A stretch of DNA of 64,000 nucleotides, from positions 15,191,821 to 15,255,820 of the forward strand of contig NC_081142.1 of assembly GCF_958295425.1 (NCBI RefSeq), in the 5' to 3' direction. Both the position numbers and the translations under genes were made by a program. The stretch is from Solea solea. Lineage: Eukaryota > Chordata > Actinopteri > Pleuronectiformes > Soleidae. The notes below the pieces were generated by a model. It had not been told where the DNA came from. It saw nothing but the letters and a program-made list of their open reading frames with translations, and searched no databases. Positions 24,371 to 36,057 of this stretch are shown here, piece after piece (position 1 is the first letter of the stretch; every line of letters starts with the position of its first letter).

Positions 24371-25418
24371 AAAGGGGACAGAGAAGAGGAGATCCAACAC
24401 GATCCACTAACAAGTCAGCGGAGATGAATGTCTGAAGCAGAGATGTTCATATATGTCTTCAGTGCAGCATGTCCACGCACCACCATTCATTCACCTTTGC
24501 TCCATTCAAAAGACGGAAGAAATGGAAGCTTCCCTTCGACCAGTGACCAACCTTTTCTTACCCTGCTCTATCTTTGGCTCTCCCCATAATATTCTTAACT
24601 ACTCTCAGAAAAGACATTCAATCTAAATGTTGTTTGTGAAAGTTATTTCCGGGATCCGGTGCCAAGGTCCCAGGAACATACAAGCAGCTCTGGTGACGGC
24701 GAGACATTTGATAGCTTCACGTACTAATTAAAGGCTTGTTTACTGTCTATGTGAAGCACAGAGGGCAGAATCACATGTTGACCAGACACTGACACGGCGT
24801 CTGATAATCTCACTGAACTCACAGCTTCAGGTGAATGTGGCACCACAAATGCAGACTTTTTGATCTGTAAAAACAATACAGAGAATATCAACACGGATCA
24901 ACACTAAATCATCCAGTCCAACATGAACGGGTGGCCAACATCGAAAATATTGACTATACTGACACTGGTGTTTGTCTGTCTGCCACCCCACAACTCAAGA
25001 GTGTTGAAACATAAATAAATAACATTACAATTGAACTTTTATTCCCCCAATTGCCTTTCAATATGATCGTGTGCTAATTACAGACATGAGGAAACATAAA
25101 AATGAAAGCAAATAGAAGCGACAAGTAAAAAAAAACTACTTTCTATGAGGTGACAGACTTCCTGTGCCTGTCCTCTACCTGCAGCGACAAAAACATCAGA
25201 GTCATACGTTCAAGATTCTTTCATCTCTAACGTAATCTAAAGTTTAGCCACAAATCAAACCTAAGATTTAACCAACATGAAACACATCACTGTCACTGCA
25301 GCAAAACATATACACAAAGATTTTGTTTCCCTCTATGCTGACAGAATCATCACAATAACCTGTCACTTCATAAACTGATCTGTGAAAATCAGATTTCCAC
25401 AATGTTTGATTTCTTGTG
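24371..25418. other. gene-free stretch
   Basis: Nothing recognisable as coding, RNA gene or structured repeat. Confidence 0.4.
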
Positions 25419-25545
25419 CCAATCTTAGCTGACACAGGGCGATAGGCGGGATACACCCTGGACAGTTCACCAGTCCATCACGGGGACACAACCACTCAAC
25501 CATTCACAACACATTCTCACTCTCAATGCAAAATGCGTTGAGAGT
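25419..25545 (-). repeat. SINE family A, copy 5 (fragment)
   Basis: Reverse-strand fragment with 'GCTGACACAGGGCGATAGGC' and 'ACCAGTCCATCACGGGGACA'. It is followed by an AT-rich microsatellite to about 25,665. Confidence 0.7.
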
Positions 25546-25561
25546 ATCAAAAAAGTGTCAA

Positions 25562-25660
25562 ATATATATATATATATATATATATACTGTATATATATAT
25601 ATATATATATGTATAAACATACATATATATATTTCTATATATAGATATATATATGTATAT
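25562..25660. repeat. (TA)n-rich microsatellite
   Basis: Long AT/TA tracts with short interruptions. Confidence 0.9.
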
Positions 25661-25964
25661 AAATAATTGTATGTGGTTAAATGTATCATGGTCTGCTTGA
25701 CAAAAGGGTGTATTTTCCCAGTCACATCTGGCATTTTAAAGTGTTTTTAAAGTGTTGCATTCTTGATGGTACAGCTCATCCTATTATTGACTGGCCTGAG
25801 GGATTTCTGTGTCTTTCAAATGTGCAGGAAACGATGAATAACAATCATTTCTACTAACTGAGCATTGTTTATTTTTATTTTATCCTGCAATTCACTTTTG
25901 CTAATCGTTTCCTCATCTGTTTTGTCCAACGTTTAGCATCATCATTTTGTGTGAGATTATTTGT

Positions 25965-26330
25965 ATTTGTAGTAACTTTTACTTTTACTCCACTACATTT
26001 TCCTCTAACTATCATTGTTACTCCTTACTACCAAATAAAATCAGAAGAAGAAGAAGAGTTGGTAAAGGTCTGTATTTGTATAGAGCTTTTCTAGTCTTGA
26101 TGAGCTGCTTTACACGACAGTTTTGACATTCACACACTTCAACATGGGGTTAAGTGTCTTGCTCAAGGACACATACAAACTAGCAGAGCCAGGAATTGAA
26201 CCCACAGCCTTCCATTTGAAAGACAACTCACCCTACCGCTACCATGGCTCACTCCTAACTCTTCACTTTTTTACTTCAAAAAGTAAATTTTATATAAGAA
26301 AACTATATTTGATACTTAAGTACAGTAAAT
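25965..26330 (-). repeat. left arm of a large inverted repeat, with SINE family B inside
   Basis: Contains CCAAATAAAATCAGAAGAAG followed by a reverse-strand SINE B (about 26,068-26,252, with 'GTCTTGCTCAAGGACAC' and a B-box-like 'GGAATTGAACCCA'). The same composite appears inverted at about 27,060-27,420. Confidence 0.7.
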
Positions 26331-27059
26331 TAAAGTACTTAAGAAGTATCATAAAAAGTGAATTCAGCTTCTACCAAAGTTACTCAAAGATACGTGTACT
26401 TTTACTCAAGTATCCCTTTCAGGCACTTTATACAAGACTGGCAGTGGGAGGACCAGTGAGAGAGAGATGAGCCAAGCACATGTGTCATCCAGAGTGGATA
26501 GATACGGGTGTTGATGGGGTTTGCCCGTAACAGAGTGCTGTGTCACACAGATACATAGTCAACATAGCTCCATGTTTACACGTCGTCTCTTCCCCTCCAC
26601 CCACCTGCAGCTCCCCACTCCACAGAAATCAGCTGGAGCTGCTGAGTCAGACCTCAAGCTGCACAAACCTCCGAAACTCGCAATCCCAGGTGATAAAGAG
26701 GAGCTGCTGCAGGTGTTATTTCCTCTTACATTAATAATGATATAATTAATCACTGAAGATTAAGTGGACGACTGGGCTCCACCCACCTCTGCACTGTAGG
26801 TTATGGGGGAGAAGCTCATGTATTGTTTTTACTTAAATCATGTGTGTGAAACTCTTGTTGTTCCCTTCCTCTGAATGCACATCATTGCCGTGTGTATATT
26901 TATAAGACTGATCATTTACTACAGCTGCAAAAGAAGGAGATAGTCATATTTAACCAAACATAATAAAAAAAACATCCATCATCAGATTATTGAGGCAGTC
27001 TTGTGTAAAGTACCTTAAAGGGATACTTGAAGTTGAAGTCACTTTTTAATAATATTACT

Positions 27060-27420
27060 AGGCTAAGTAAAAGTCTTAAAGTTTATGACACTTACTGTAG
27101 TTAAGTATCAAAAGTTATTTTCTGATATAAAATGTACTTCAGTTTTAGAAGTAAAAGTATTGAGTCATGGTAGCTGAGTGTAGGGCGAGTTGTCTTGCAA
27201 CTGGAAGGTTGTGGGTTCAATGTGTCCTTGAGCAAGACACTTTAACCCCATGTGAAAGATGTGTCAAGACTAGAAAAGCTCTATATAAATACAGACCATT
27301 ACCAACTCTTCTTCTTCTGATTTTATTTGGTAGAAACGAGTAACAAAAGACAGTTAGATGTAGTGAAATGTAGTGGAGCAAAAGTAAAGGTTGCTAGAAA
27401 TAGAAATAACAAAGTAAAGT
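27060..27420 (+). repeat. right arm of the inverted repeat, with SINE family B inside
   Basis: Mirror of 25,965-26,330. A forward SINE B at about 27,170-27,303 (GGGCGAGTTGTCTTGCAACT ... TATAAATACAGACCATT) is followed by CTTCTTCTTCTGATTTTATT. The pair suggests a composite transposed in both orientations. Confidence 0.7.
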
Positions 27421-29531
27421 ACAGATGCGTGAATTTGTGACTAAAGTACAGTAACACAATATTTGTACGTCGTTACATTACAACACTGTGTCGAGGCAAA
27501 GCATTTCTTAAATCCTCGCCACAGCCGGTGGATAAAAAATAATTATCGTGTAGTGAAATGTGGTTTTTAGGTGCACATTATTTATAGATACATGGGTTTG
27601 GGTTTGAGGGAGTTCAGGGAAAACACAGTCCATCCATCTACAGAGTCACCGTGTATATATAGTGTCTGCTGTCAAACAAGCCAAGTTACACTCAATTTTA
27701 ATGACACGCAGTCATCACCTCAAGGCTACGATGCTTCTATTCCATAACAGCGGGTTACTGATCTACCTCATACCTCTGTCTTCATTTTAGCCGAGGAGAC
27801 ATTATCGTTACTCATGCAGCTAAAGCCTTGCATGGCCACAAGGCCACAAGGATACTGAGCTTTACCTCGATGGTGTTGTTGTTGTTGTTCTTTTATTATG
27901 TCTCTTCAGTTGCAGGCTGTTAAAGGTCACATATTGATGTATACAATATTACAATATACAATATAACTTTGCAGCAGCGTGGTTGCAAAATGTCCTGTGA
28001 TACGTGCAATAACTGCTCAGTGTTTTTTAAAAACGGATATGTCTTGTGTTTCTTATCCAAACAACGTCAAAGTTGCCACTGCACACACTGGTCACCTCAG
28101 GAAATCACCTGCCAAGTTTTGTGATTAACTGTCAGACAGACGTTGCTTGCATTTATAGACTGATACTGAAATACAGAGATACTGAAAACTACAGTATATG
28201 CAGTGTTACATTGTTTATGCACAAACACATCCACATTCACAGCTGAACTGGACTTTACTTGGAGTGTTTCCTTTGATCTTATTAGACAGACAAAGAGAAA
28301 GCAGTGAACAGTGTCTGTGTTTTTATTTATTACTGCAACCTCAGCTCCTGCACTTTAAATGTCATGCTAACATTATACATTGTTACATTACTGTTTTGGT
28401 CAAAACTGTTGTTTGGAACCAGTGTCCTATATCTATTTTTTAAACGGTTAAATAAAGATTAAATAAAAAAAATTAATAAACTGTCCCATTGTCTGTTTTA
28501 TTATATAAGACAGCTGTTTAATTCCTGAGCAGCTCACTCCATGTAAACAAACCCTAAACTCAATTCTAACCCTAACCCTAAAACCAGGTCTTAACCCCCT
28601 AAAAGCCCTTTAAGGGTGTGAGGACCAGCCAAAATGTCCTCACTCTCTATGGTTTATACACTCTTTGGTCCTCACAAAGCAACAAATACATGAAAACTCA
28701 CACACACACACACACACACACACACATCACCACTTTCAATAATACTACTAATAATATTCAGCTAAAAAACAAACATTCTCAGAAGATTAAAAGCTACTAA
28801 ACGATGTTGGTGATTGTGTATCAGACATGTTTCCCTCTACTGTGGGAGGATGCTTTGCATATCAGGCTAAAGGGCATCCCTGTCCAGGGAAAAGTGCAGC
28901 GGTGATATGTGATGTGTGTTGACCTCTGCTGTCACACAGGTGAACAACCAACACAATTTCAACTCAAGACTACACCGCCATCTAGTGGATACAATGAGTA
29001 GAAGCAGTAAAAGGCATGGAAATGTGTTTCTGCATGTTATGATTACTTATTCACAGAAACAGAAAGATTAACAAACTCGTAACTACTTAATTATCAAAAG
29101 ACTCTTTAAGTAAAAATGCTTGCTTAAGTCTACAATATCTTTACATATTCACCACTTTATCTGAACCAAAACATTTAAAAGGTAGGGCTGGACATCCTGG
29201 AAAAACTGTACATTTTGAATTCAAAGGTCCAAGCCGCTTTCCTCAGACTTGATTGTCACACATGGATTCAAGAGCACTGTGCAGCATCTGTGCAGCATCG
29301 ATAACTTTCGTTTCTTTCCGGTGACGCTCGGTTTTTGGGATGCTACCGAAGAGGAGGGGGACGACGCCAGAGACGTTTAACCTGCATGTCTATTTGCATT
29401 AATGCTCTTAACACACACACATAGGACACGCCTCCTTTCATTTCATATTAATATGAAACAAACAGACTACACTGACTCCCAGTGACATTTTGTTTGTTGA
29501 CTTTGTTTTAATCTTTCTGTGACACTTTAGG
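27421..29531. other. gene-free stretch
   Basis: No exon chain is firmly supported. Around 28,560-28,585 there is a short run of CCCTAA-type telomere-like units, then a common 'GGTCCTCACAAAG' fish repeat and a (CA)n tract at about 28,698-28,727. Confidence 0.4.
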
Positions 29532-29541
29532 TTTCACTTTC
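29532..29541 (-). promoter_or_regulatory. candidate ISRE (interferon-stimulated response element)
   Basis: + strand TTTCACTTTC is GAAAGTGAAA on the reverse strand, an exact match to the GAAANNGAAA core bound by IRF/ISGF3. It is the best such match I found upstream of the ifi44l-like gene, but lies 3.3 kb from its ATG. It would fit only if there is a non-coding first exon near 29,600, where a GTAAAAG donor-like site exists. Single ISRE cores also occur by chance. Confidence 0.35.
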
Positions 29542-29717
29542 TTTTCCTCAGAAAAGGGCAGTTACTGTGTCTTCCACAGTGTTGTTCGTCTACATACACC
29601 AACACGGGCTACAATCGAAGCGGCTAGAGATAAGTAAAAGTAATGTTTTGTCTTTTTCATCAATAATTTACTACTTACTACTATTTACTACTAATTGCAT
29701 ACGTTAGAGGATTAGGA

Positions 29718-30018
29718 TTTCTCAGAATTCTGACTTTAATCTCAGAAATCATTCCATGGTCTGGACCCACTGTGATTATGTTTTTTTGTTAATCTCAGAA
29801 TTAATTCTGAGATTAATTCTGACTTTATTCTCAGAATTCTGATAAAGTCAGAATTCTGAGATCAAAGTCAGAATTCTGAGAATAAAGTCAGATTTCTGAG
29901 ATTAAAATCAGAATTCTTAGAATAAAGTCAGAATTATGAGATTAAAGTCAGAATTATGAGATTAAAGTCAGAATTATGAGATTAAAATCATAACTCTGAG
30001 TTTAAAGTCAGAACTCAA
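29718..30018. repeat. 20-bp minisatellite with a strand switch
   Basis: Tandem units of the type ATTAAAGTCAGAATTATGAG (period 20). The left part (to about 29,840) is in the opposite orientation to the right part, so the array can fold on itself. Right-hand copies near 29,941-30,000 are almost identical. Confidence 0.85.
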
Positions 30019-30926
30019 ATATTGTTTTCCTCTGTTACCCTAATCCTCTTCCGTACTCATAAAAAATAAGGATACTTAAATACAAATTTTAGATTGGCAT
30101 TTACTTTACTATTTATTTAGGTTTCTTAGAACCTTTTTTTGCCAAGTGCCACCCGAGAAAATATGGAACTCTTGATGTAACTCCATTATCACCAACGTTA
30201 GAATAGAGGGGTGTGAAGAGGAGGCAGATTTATGCATTTTGTTCATCGTCCTCCTCTTCCTCACATTATACTTCACACACTGGTATAGATTAAGATGGAG
30301 CAAGACATAAGGTGACCCTATTTTTGATTTATCTATTATATATTTTTTTTTTGTTATTTGTTCCTCAGCTCCACTCCAGTCACATAACCTGGTATATAGA
30401 GTTACAGTCCTCTGTCCTCCACATTATAAAATGCATAAGTGGCTGTTTCTATAACCTACTGGAAGCCAATGTTATGTTTCACGATCATTCACAGTAACTG
30501 CTATTAAAAGTTTCACAAAACATTATAGGTGATTTTGGGCACAATTGGGTTTACAAGGTACCATTTTATAATTTTAAAGTATAAAGACAACCTCATTGGC
30601 TGCTACTTGTGTTTTATCTGTCTATCTGTAATGCCTTCCTGTGATCTATGTTTCCTGCAGCATCATTCCTCAGATGTCATTTGGTGGTTTCGCCTTTGCT
30701 TCCAAGCGCCTAACTGATGTCAGTGCAGCATTCACACCTCCGGTGGTCAAAGATGCTCCAGAAACATCTACTTTAGGTTTTCCACGTAAGCTACAATTCC
30801 TTACCTAGACCGCCCTCCTTACAGTGTCTTACTACTACTGTTTCTTTTGGATGCTTCATAAAACAAAAGTCTAGTTATTGGCAACAATGTCAAAACACTT
30901 TACAGCTGTGTACTGATGTACCAAAT
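30019..30926. other. gene-free stretch
   Basis: No supportable gene. Two + strand frames of 61-62 codons have no supporting features. Confidence 0.4.
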
Positions 30927-31343
30927 CAGGGGCCTTAAACTCAATGACCTTGGGGCCAATGAGTGTCCAGGCTGGTCATGTGAAAAAAGAAATTTAGACT
31001 AAAATCACAATATGTCACAATATTCCATCACAACAATGAAATAACAATTTTCACACTATTATTCACAGAATTTCTAAGTCAAAGTGTTTTTTCACAATTA
31101 AAATATATTTATGATGCAAATAGAAATCAAAAATGAAATAATAACATATGAACAACTGTGATAGAAACACTAAACATGCTCACACACACTCAAACACACA
31201 GCTAACGATCATATTTAGTATTATATTTTGTCTATAATCTAGTTTTAGGTGGAGGAGGGCATGGGCCAGTTCTCATTATAACTTGATATTAAAGGGCAGG
31301 CCACATCAAATCGAGTGGGGGGGGGCCAAGTTTAAAACCTCTG
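30927..31343. mobile_element. hAT-like miniature element, copy 3
   Basis: Starts CAGGGGCCTTAAACTCAATG and ends GCCAAGTTTAAAACCTCTG, with the family's internal 'GGGCCAGTT' and a G-run. A diverged relative of the copies at 17,690 and 20,024. Confidence 0.6.
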
Positions 31344-32783
31344 CCTAAATTATTAAAGTGATTTTCAATGTGGTTGTTTTGTTTTTGTTCTAATAAACTC
31401 ATTCATATCTGGATGGGACATCACAGTGCGTTTGACACTGAACTGGATAAATACATAAACACATATTCAAAGCTACATTTTAACAGCTGTAAGTGAGCGT
31501 GACACTTTTTTTTAAGGAAGAGAAATACAGCAAAGACTGAACGTTTGACGACTGGCTTTGTTCAACAGTTGGGTCGAAGGTCAACGATCAAGTGAAAAAG
31601 CAGGTGATCTCTACAAAAGCGTGAGTAAAGTTGTGATATTTCATAAAACAATCTCCAATCTAGTTCATGGAGGAGTAATAGCTTTATTTATCACTACATT
31701 GTATTACTTCTAGGAGATTATGGTTGTCTGTTTGTGAGCAGCGTCACTCAAAAAGGAAACGATTTTGAAGTCGAAGATGTGATTATATCTATGCTGTTCA
31801 CATGGACGTGGATCTGGATTCATATTTGGGAAAGGAAAACAAAAACAAAAAACAGTTAAAGTGCAAAATATAGAAGATATACAGTATATGATGACTTTGT
31901 CACCTCACAGAAAAATGTGTTACTCAGCACCTTGCCAAAGGAGCTGAACCAGTTGATCTGTTATTTATACATAAATTCTTATATAAATTCTGCAAATGAA
32001 CAACTAGAACAAGGAAACGCGTTAATTTTGTAAAACTGAAATGCTATAATAGCGTTTTCTTTTACAGTCTCTATGTACAAATAAAAATTATCTATATCGC
32101 CGAGCAAATAACACACAACGACCAGCTACGTGTCTATAGACTTACCTCACAAAGTCCAGACAGGACTGAGGCAGAAAAAGGCTCCGCTGTTGTGTATGTC
32201 TCCGCAACACTGTCAATCAAAAACTGGCTCCGCCTTTCAGACAGTTCCTCCAGTCATCATGCAGAAGCCCAGCGTCCGTGCCCCGCCCGCTGCTCCATTG
32301 ACTCCCAGAGAAGCTGAGCTTCCGTGACGTTTTTGCCGCATTGGTCTAATCACCATCGAGCTCACTGCAGTGAAAAAGCCCATTCTGTGTCGTCACATAG
32401 AGAACAGTTGGAGCTGAGCTTCAAGTGGTTTTAATGCGGAGGCTGCTACGGGTATACGGAAATCACGTAAGATGATCCATCATCCGTGATAAACAGCTGA
32501 TTCTGAACAAACTAGTGACACATTCTAGCGCACGTTTAGTATTGAAATGTAAATACAACACATTTTAGAGGAAGCTGAGCTTCCCTTGTTGTCTTTGAGG
32601 AATCACTGCTGATCTGAACACACAGAGATACTCTTTAGTGCAGACCAAAGCAGCTGCAGTTTCTGTGGGCTCCTATTATGGAATCAGTAGCGCGTTATGC
32701 TGCCAGTTTACAAGAAAATCATTTGCATGTAGGTGTTTGCTTTTTCTATTGTTTTCCTCTAATACTTGTGTTTTACTTATCAG
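31344..32783. other. upstream region of the ifi44l-like gene
   Basis: No coding exon seen. Between about 32,150 and 32,590 the motif AGCTGAGCTTC recurs three times (about 32,311, 32,415 and 32,573), suggesting a repeat. Any promoter and non-coding first exon of the ifi44l-like gene should lie here or further upstream. Confidence 0.4.
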
Positions 32784-32811
32784 TTCTGGCAATCTTGGAT
32801 CTGGGGAAGAA

Positions 32812-35025
32812 ATGGACGTTTCAACAAAGCAAATGACGAACGGATCTTTCAGTTTCGGTGACAGTTAGAGGCCATGTTTTTTTGGCACTTTTCCATAGAA
32901 TCAGAAAAAATCTTTTACATTTTGATAGTCACTTTTCAGCAGATGTAAAAGTTTGCGTTCAAAATGAAATCTAATCTACTGTTAAACTCTCTCTTTAGGA
33001 ACACCTTCCTTGGAATCTCCATGGAGAGATGTGGAGTGGACAGAGGCGTGAGTACAGCTGTAACATTCAATTAAGCCAAGTTTGAAACTATTTTAAATCA
33101 ATGTTGGGCTGAAGTCTCCCGTTGAACGGGTGTCTGTGTGTTTCTCAGAACTTCATTCAATTGTTTTTAAAGCTTGGGGCTTTGAGTGTGAACACAATGG
33201 AATTGGCAACTTCCAATTTTATGTTTTACGGATCATTGATTTAGATCATTTATGTAAAGTGACCAGGTAAGTTTAGCTTAATTGGGTTTAGTCATTTTTT
33301 CATGAGTTTAAATTCATGAGAAATCGATTGTTTGATGAACTATGATTACAGACGACTGTCAACCAAGATTTTCTGAGGTGACTACAGCCCTGTACATTTA
33401 CACTATACGAGTCCTGCTGATACATTTTGTCTTGCACAATCAATAAGTGAGAATTTTAAATTCCAACCCATAGACGAAGGAGCAGCCTGATGAAGACCGT
33501 CAGCTCCCACAGACCGAGCTGTAATGAGGTGACTGAGACCAGGGTTCTCCTCCTGGGCCCAGTTGGTTCTGGAAAGTCCAGTTTCATCAGCTCAGTCCAG
33601 TCGGTCTTCAATGGAAGGGTCACCAACCGGGCCATGGTTGGCTCCTCCCCAAACAGCTTCACTAAAAAGGTTAAAGAGAAACAGCAACATGTAAAACAAC
33701 TGAGAGAAATCACAAAAGCTTCATGTTGATGTTGAAAGCTAGAGACTTTTCACACACACGGAGTTGCGACCAACTCTAGCTGTCCTTGCCTGGTTACCTG
33801 TGAGATTTAGAATTGATTGTATGATTTTACTGCTTGTTTACTGCCTATATTTATGATCTTTTGAAGCCATATGAGCCTGATCGCTGCCAGAGATTCTCCA
33901 GCAGGGCTGGACTAACTGTTCTGAAAGCTAGAGTTGTCTTTCAGAGTTTTCGCTCCCATTACCTTTAGTGTTTTTTTTGTGTCAGCTGCAGTCTTTCAAC
34001 ATTCGTGGTCAGAAGGGAGAAGATGCCCCCAGACTGGTGCTGTGTGATATTATGGGGCTGAGTGAACAAGAGATGACCGGACTGACCCTCCATGACATCC
34101 TGTCCGTCATTAAAGGTCATGTACCTGAAGGACACAAGGTACAGCAAGGCCATATGCTCATTTGCAATGACATCTCGATCTGGTTTATCTCCTCATTTTT
34201 CAGACACACAATCTCTCATTATTGGTCTCCCCTAGTTCAGCCCAGATCAGCCAGTGAGACCCGAGACAGAGGGCTATGTGAAGTGGCCTGGACTAAAAGA
34301 CAAAATCCATTGTGTGGCCTTTGTGGTGGATGCCTCTAAAATCCTCAAATACCCTAAAGGCACCAGCACCATCTTCCAGCAGCTCAGAGAACACATCAGT
34401 GACCTGGGTGAGTAAAAAATTAATTCAATTTGGTAATTTCATTCTCATCTTATCTTATCTTCAGATTCTATTGCAGATGTTGTTTGTTAGATTAAGCTCT
34501 GGCCCAAACTGCAGAGACAGTGATAATAGTTAGTAAATTGTCAGTCATTTAAACTGGTTTATTCTGATTTGTCAATAATGTTGTCAGTTTTGTTTGTGGT
34601 GTATTTCTCGATAATGTAATGCCTCGTGTGTTTCTGTCAGGTGTTCACCAGGTGGCTCTGCTGACCCACATAGACCAACTTTCTCTAGACACTGCCAAAG
34701 ACATCACCCATGTTTACAGGAGCAGCATAATCCGAGACATGGTAGGTTTAAACAGACCATACGCAGTTCATCTTCTGTAAATGTCCTATAGAAAATGTGC
34801 TCTTCATAGTGTTTGTGGTTGTAGATGAGTAAAGCCGGAGAGCTGCTGGGTATGTCCACGTCCTACATCGTCCCCGTGAAGAACTACGCCTCAGAGCTGG
34901 ACGTGGACGTGAACATGGATGTGCTTCTTCTCAGTGCCGTCGACCACATCATGCAGTATGCCGATCTGTATTTCCAGGACCACACAGGGAAGGTTGAGAA
35001 AGACACTTTTGAGGACATGGCCTGA
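32812..35025 (+). CDS. ifi44l: interferon-induced protein 44-like GTPase
   Basis: Seven coding exons with agreeing phases: 32,812-32,857; 32,999-33,047; 33,474-33,669; 33,986-34,138; 34,236-34,407; 34,641-34,741; 34,825-35,025, giving 305 codons. The protein belongs to the IFI44/IFI44L family, cytoplasmic interferon-induced GTP-binding-type proteins with antiviral or interferon-modulating roles. Visible motifs: P-loop GPVGSGKS at residues 60-67; switch-type DIMGL at 118-122; and LLTHID at 212-217, where family members usually read TKxD, so the G4 lysine is replaced. Fish relatives often start as short as this; no TLDc domain is present. The start is the first ATG after a splice acceptor at 32,783 (TTATCAG). 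In exon 4 I used the first of two nearby AGs because it restores two residues expected in the family. A poly(A) signal ATTAAA lies at 35,108. Orthology to IFI44 versus IFI44L is not resolvable here. Confidence 0.92.
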
Positions 35026-36057
35026 GCAGAACAGTTCATCTACAAATGAGCTTATTGATGATGAGTGTACTTTTTGAACATCACAATATAACTACTTTCC
35101 GTTAATCATTAAAAAATGTATTTTGAACGCAAAAACTGCATTTTGTATATATAGTTTGTTTATTCAAAGACAACCACACACACAAAATAGATGTGTCTCC
35201 CGGCTTGCATTAACTGTATAACCTCATAAATGAGACCCAACAGGAAGGAAGAATCAGCTGAAGGAACCCAAACAGACACCAATACACTGAGGAGCGATAA
35301 TAAGCCAGTAATGCTGATCCCTGAAGAGACAATTCATTCAATTCATTTATTTACTTACTTATCAACAAAATAAACAAATGAATAAATTGCTTTGAACGTG
35401 AAAAAATATAATACATGGGAGGAGGCAGTAAAATACCAAAAAAAAGCACATAAACGACAGTAATTCAAAGAATACTGATTCGAAAAGAGAGAAGACACCA
35501 ATAATAACAAGCACACATGCTTTACTCAAAGAAACTGAAGGCTACAACTGTTACAGCTCGACACAGGGAAATTACACAATGTCAAGCTTTGAGGACTGTT
35601 TGTCCTGATGATGCAGAGATCATGGCTATAATGAAAAGTTAAAGTGTTCTAATGTAATAACGCAACGTTATGGCTGACAGTAATGCAACGTTATGGGTGA
35701 CAGTAATGCAACGTTATGGACGACAATTTCCATTAAAACACCGAGAATGAACATAACAAAGCAAAGCACATGTACATGCAATGACGATTAAACCCAGGAG
35801 AAGGGCATTTGGTACGCGAGTAGTGAGAAAGCGAAGCAGTAATGAATGATTAAACCTAGAAGAAGGTAACAATGCAACATAATTCATGTCAAATGTCTTC
35901 AAGCTCGACACAACCAACATTCCAGGACAGAATCGCTTTGAACTTGAAAGGATTTGATATGGAGGTAAGCAGTAAAACACCAGAGAAGAACAAAATCAGC
36001 AGCACGCGATGTGACTTTAGTCCATCTTTAGAGTCATGTCCTGGCTTTTGTACATAT
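35026..36057. other. intergenic interval between ifi44l-like and HMG-box gene
   Basis: Holds the ifi44l 3' end and presumably the HMG-box gene promoter. Two blocks, about 35,385-35,460 and 35,930-36,000, look like diverged duplicates (both with 'GCTTTGAAC', 'GAGG' and 'CAGTAAAA'). An ATG at 35,872 opens 31 codons ending at a GTAAGC donor (35,964). It is in phase 0 and could be an upstream coding exon, but its overlap with the duplicated block and the lack of a phase-0 acceptor before unit 1 argue against it. Confidence 0.4.
35662..35723 (+). repeat. 23-bp tandem repeat, ~2.7 copies
   Basis: Units begin GCAACGTTATGG at 35,662, 35,685 and 35,708. They lie 330-400 bases upstream of the first array exon of the HMG-box gene, where regulatory repeats would be possible. 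No factor is recognised. Confidence 0.8.

Noticed and set aside
28540..28590. Telomere-like CCCTAA run as an interstitial telomere
   Set aside because: Only a few imperfect units, embedded in a common fish repeat also seen near 44,600 and 16,450; not a telomeric array.
35872..35964. First coding exon of the HMG-box gene
   Set aside because: It has an ATG and a good donor, but lies in a locally duplicated block, and no phase-0 acceptor precedes array unit 1; kept only as an alternative.
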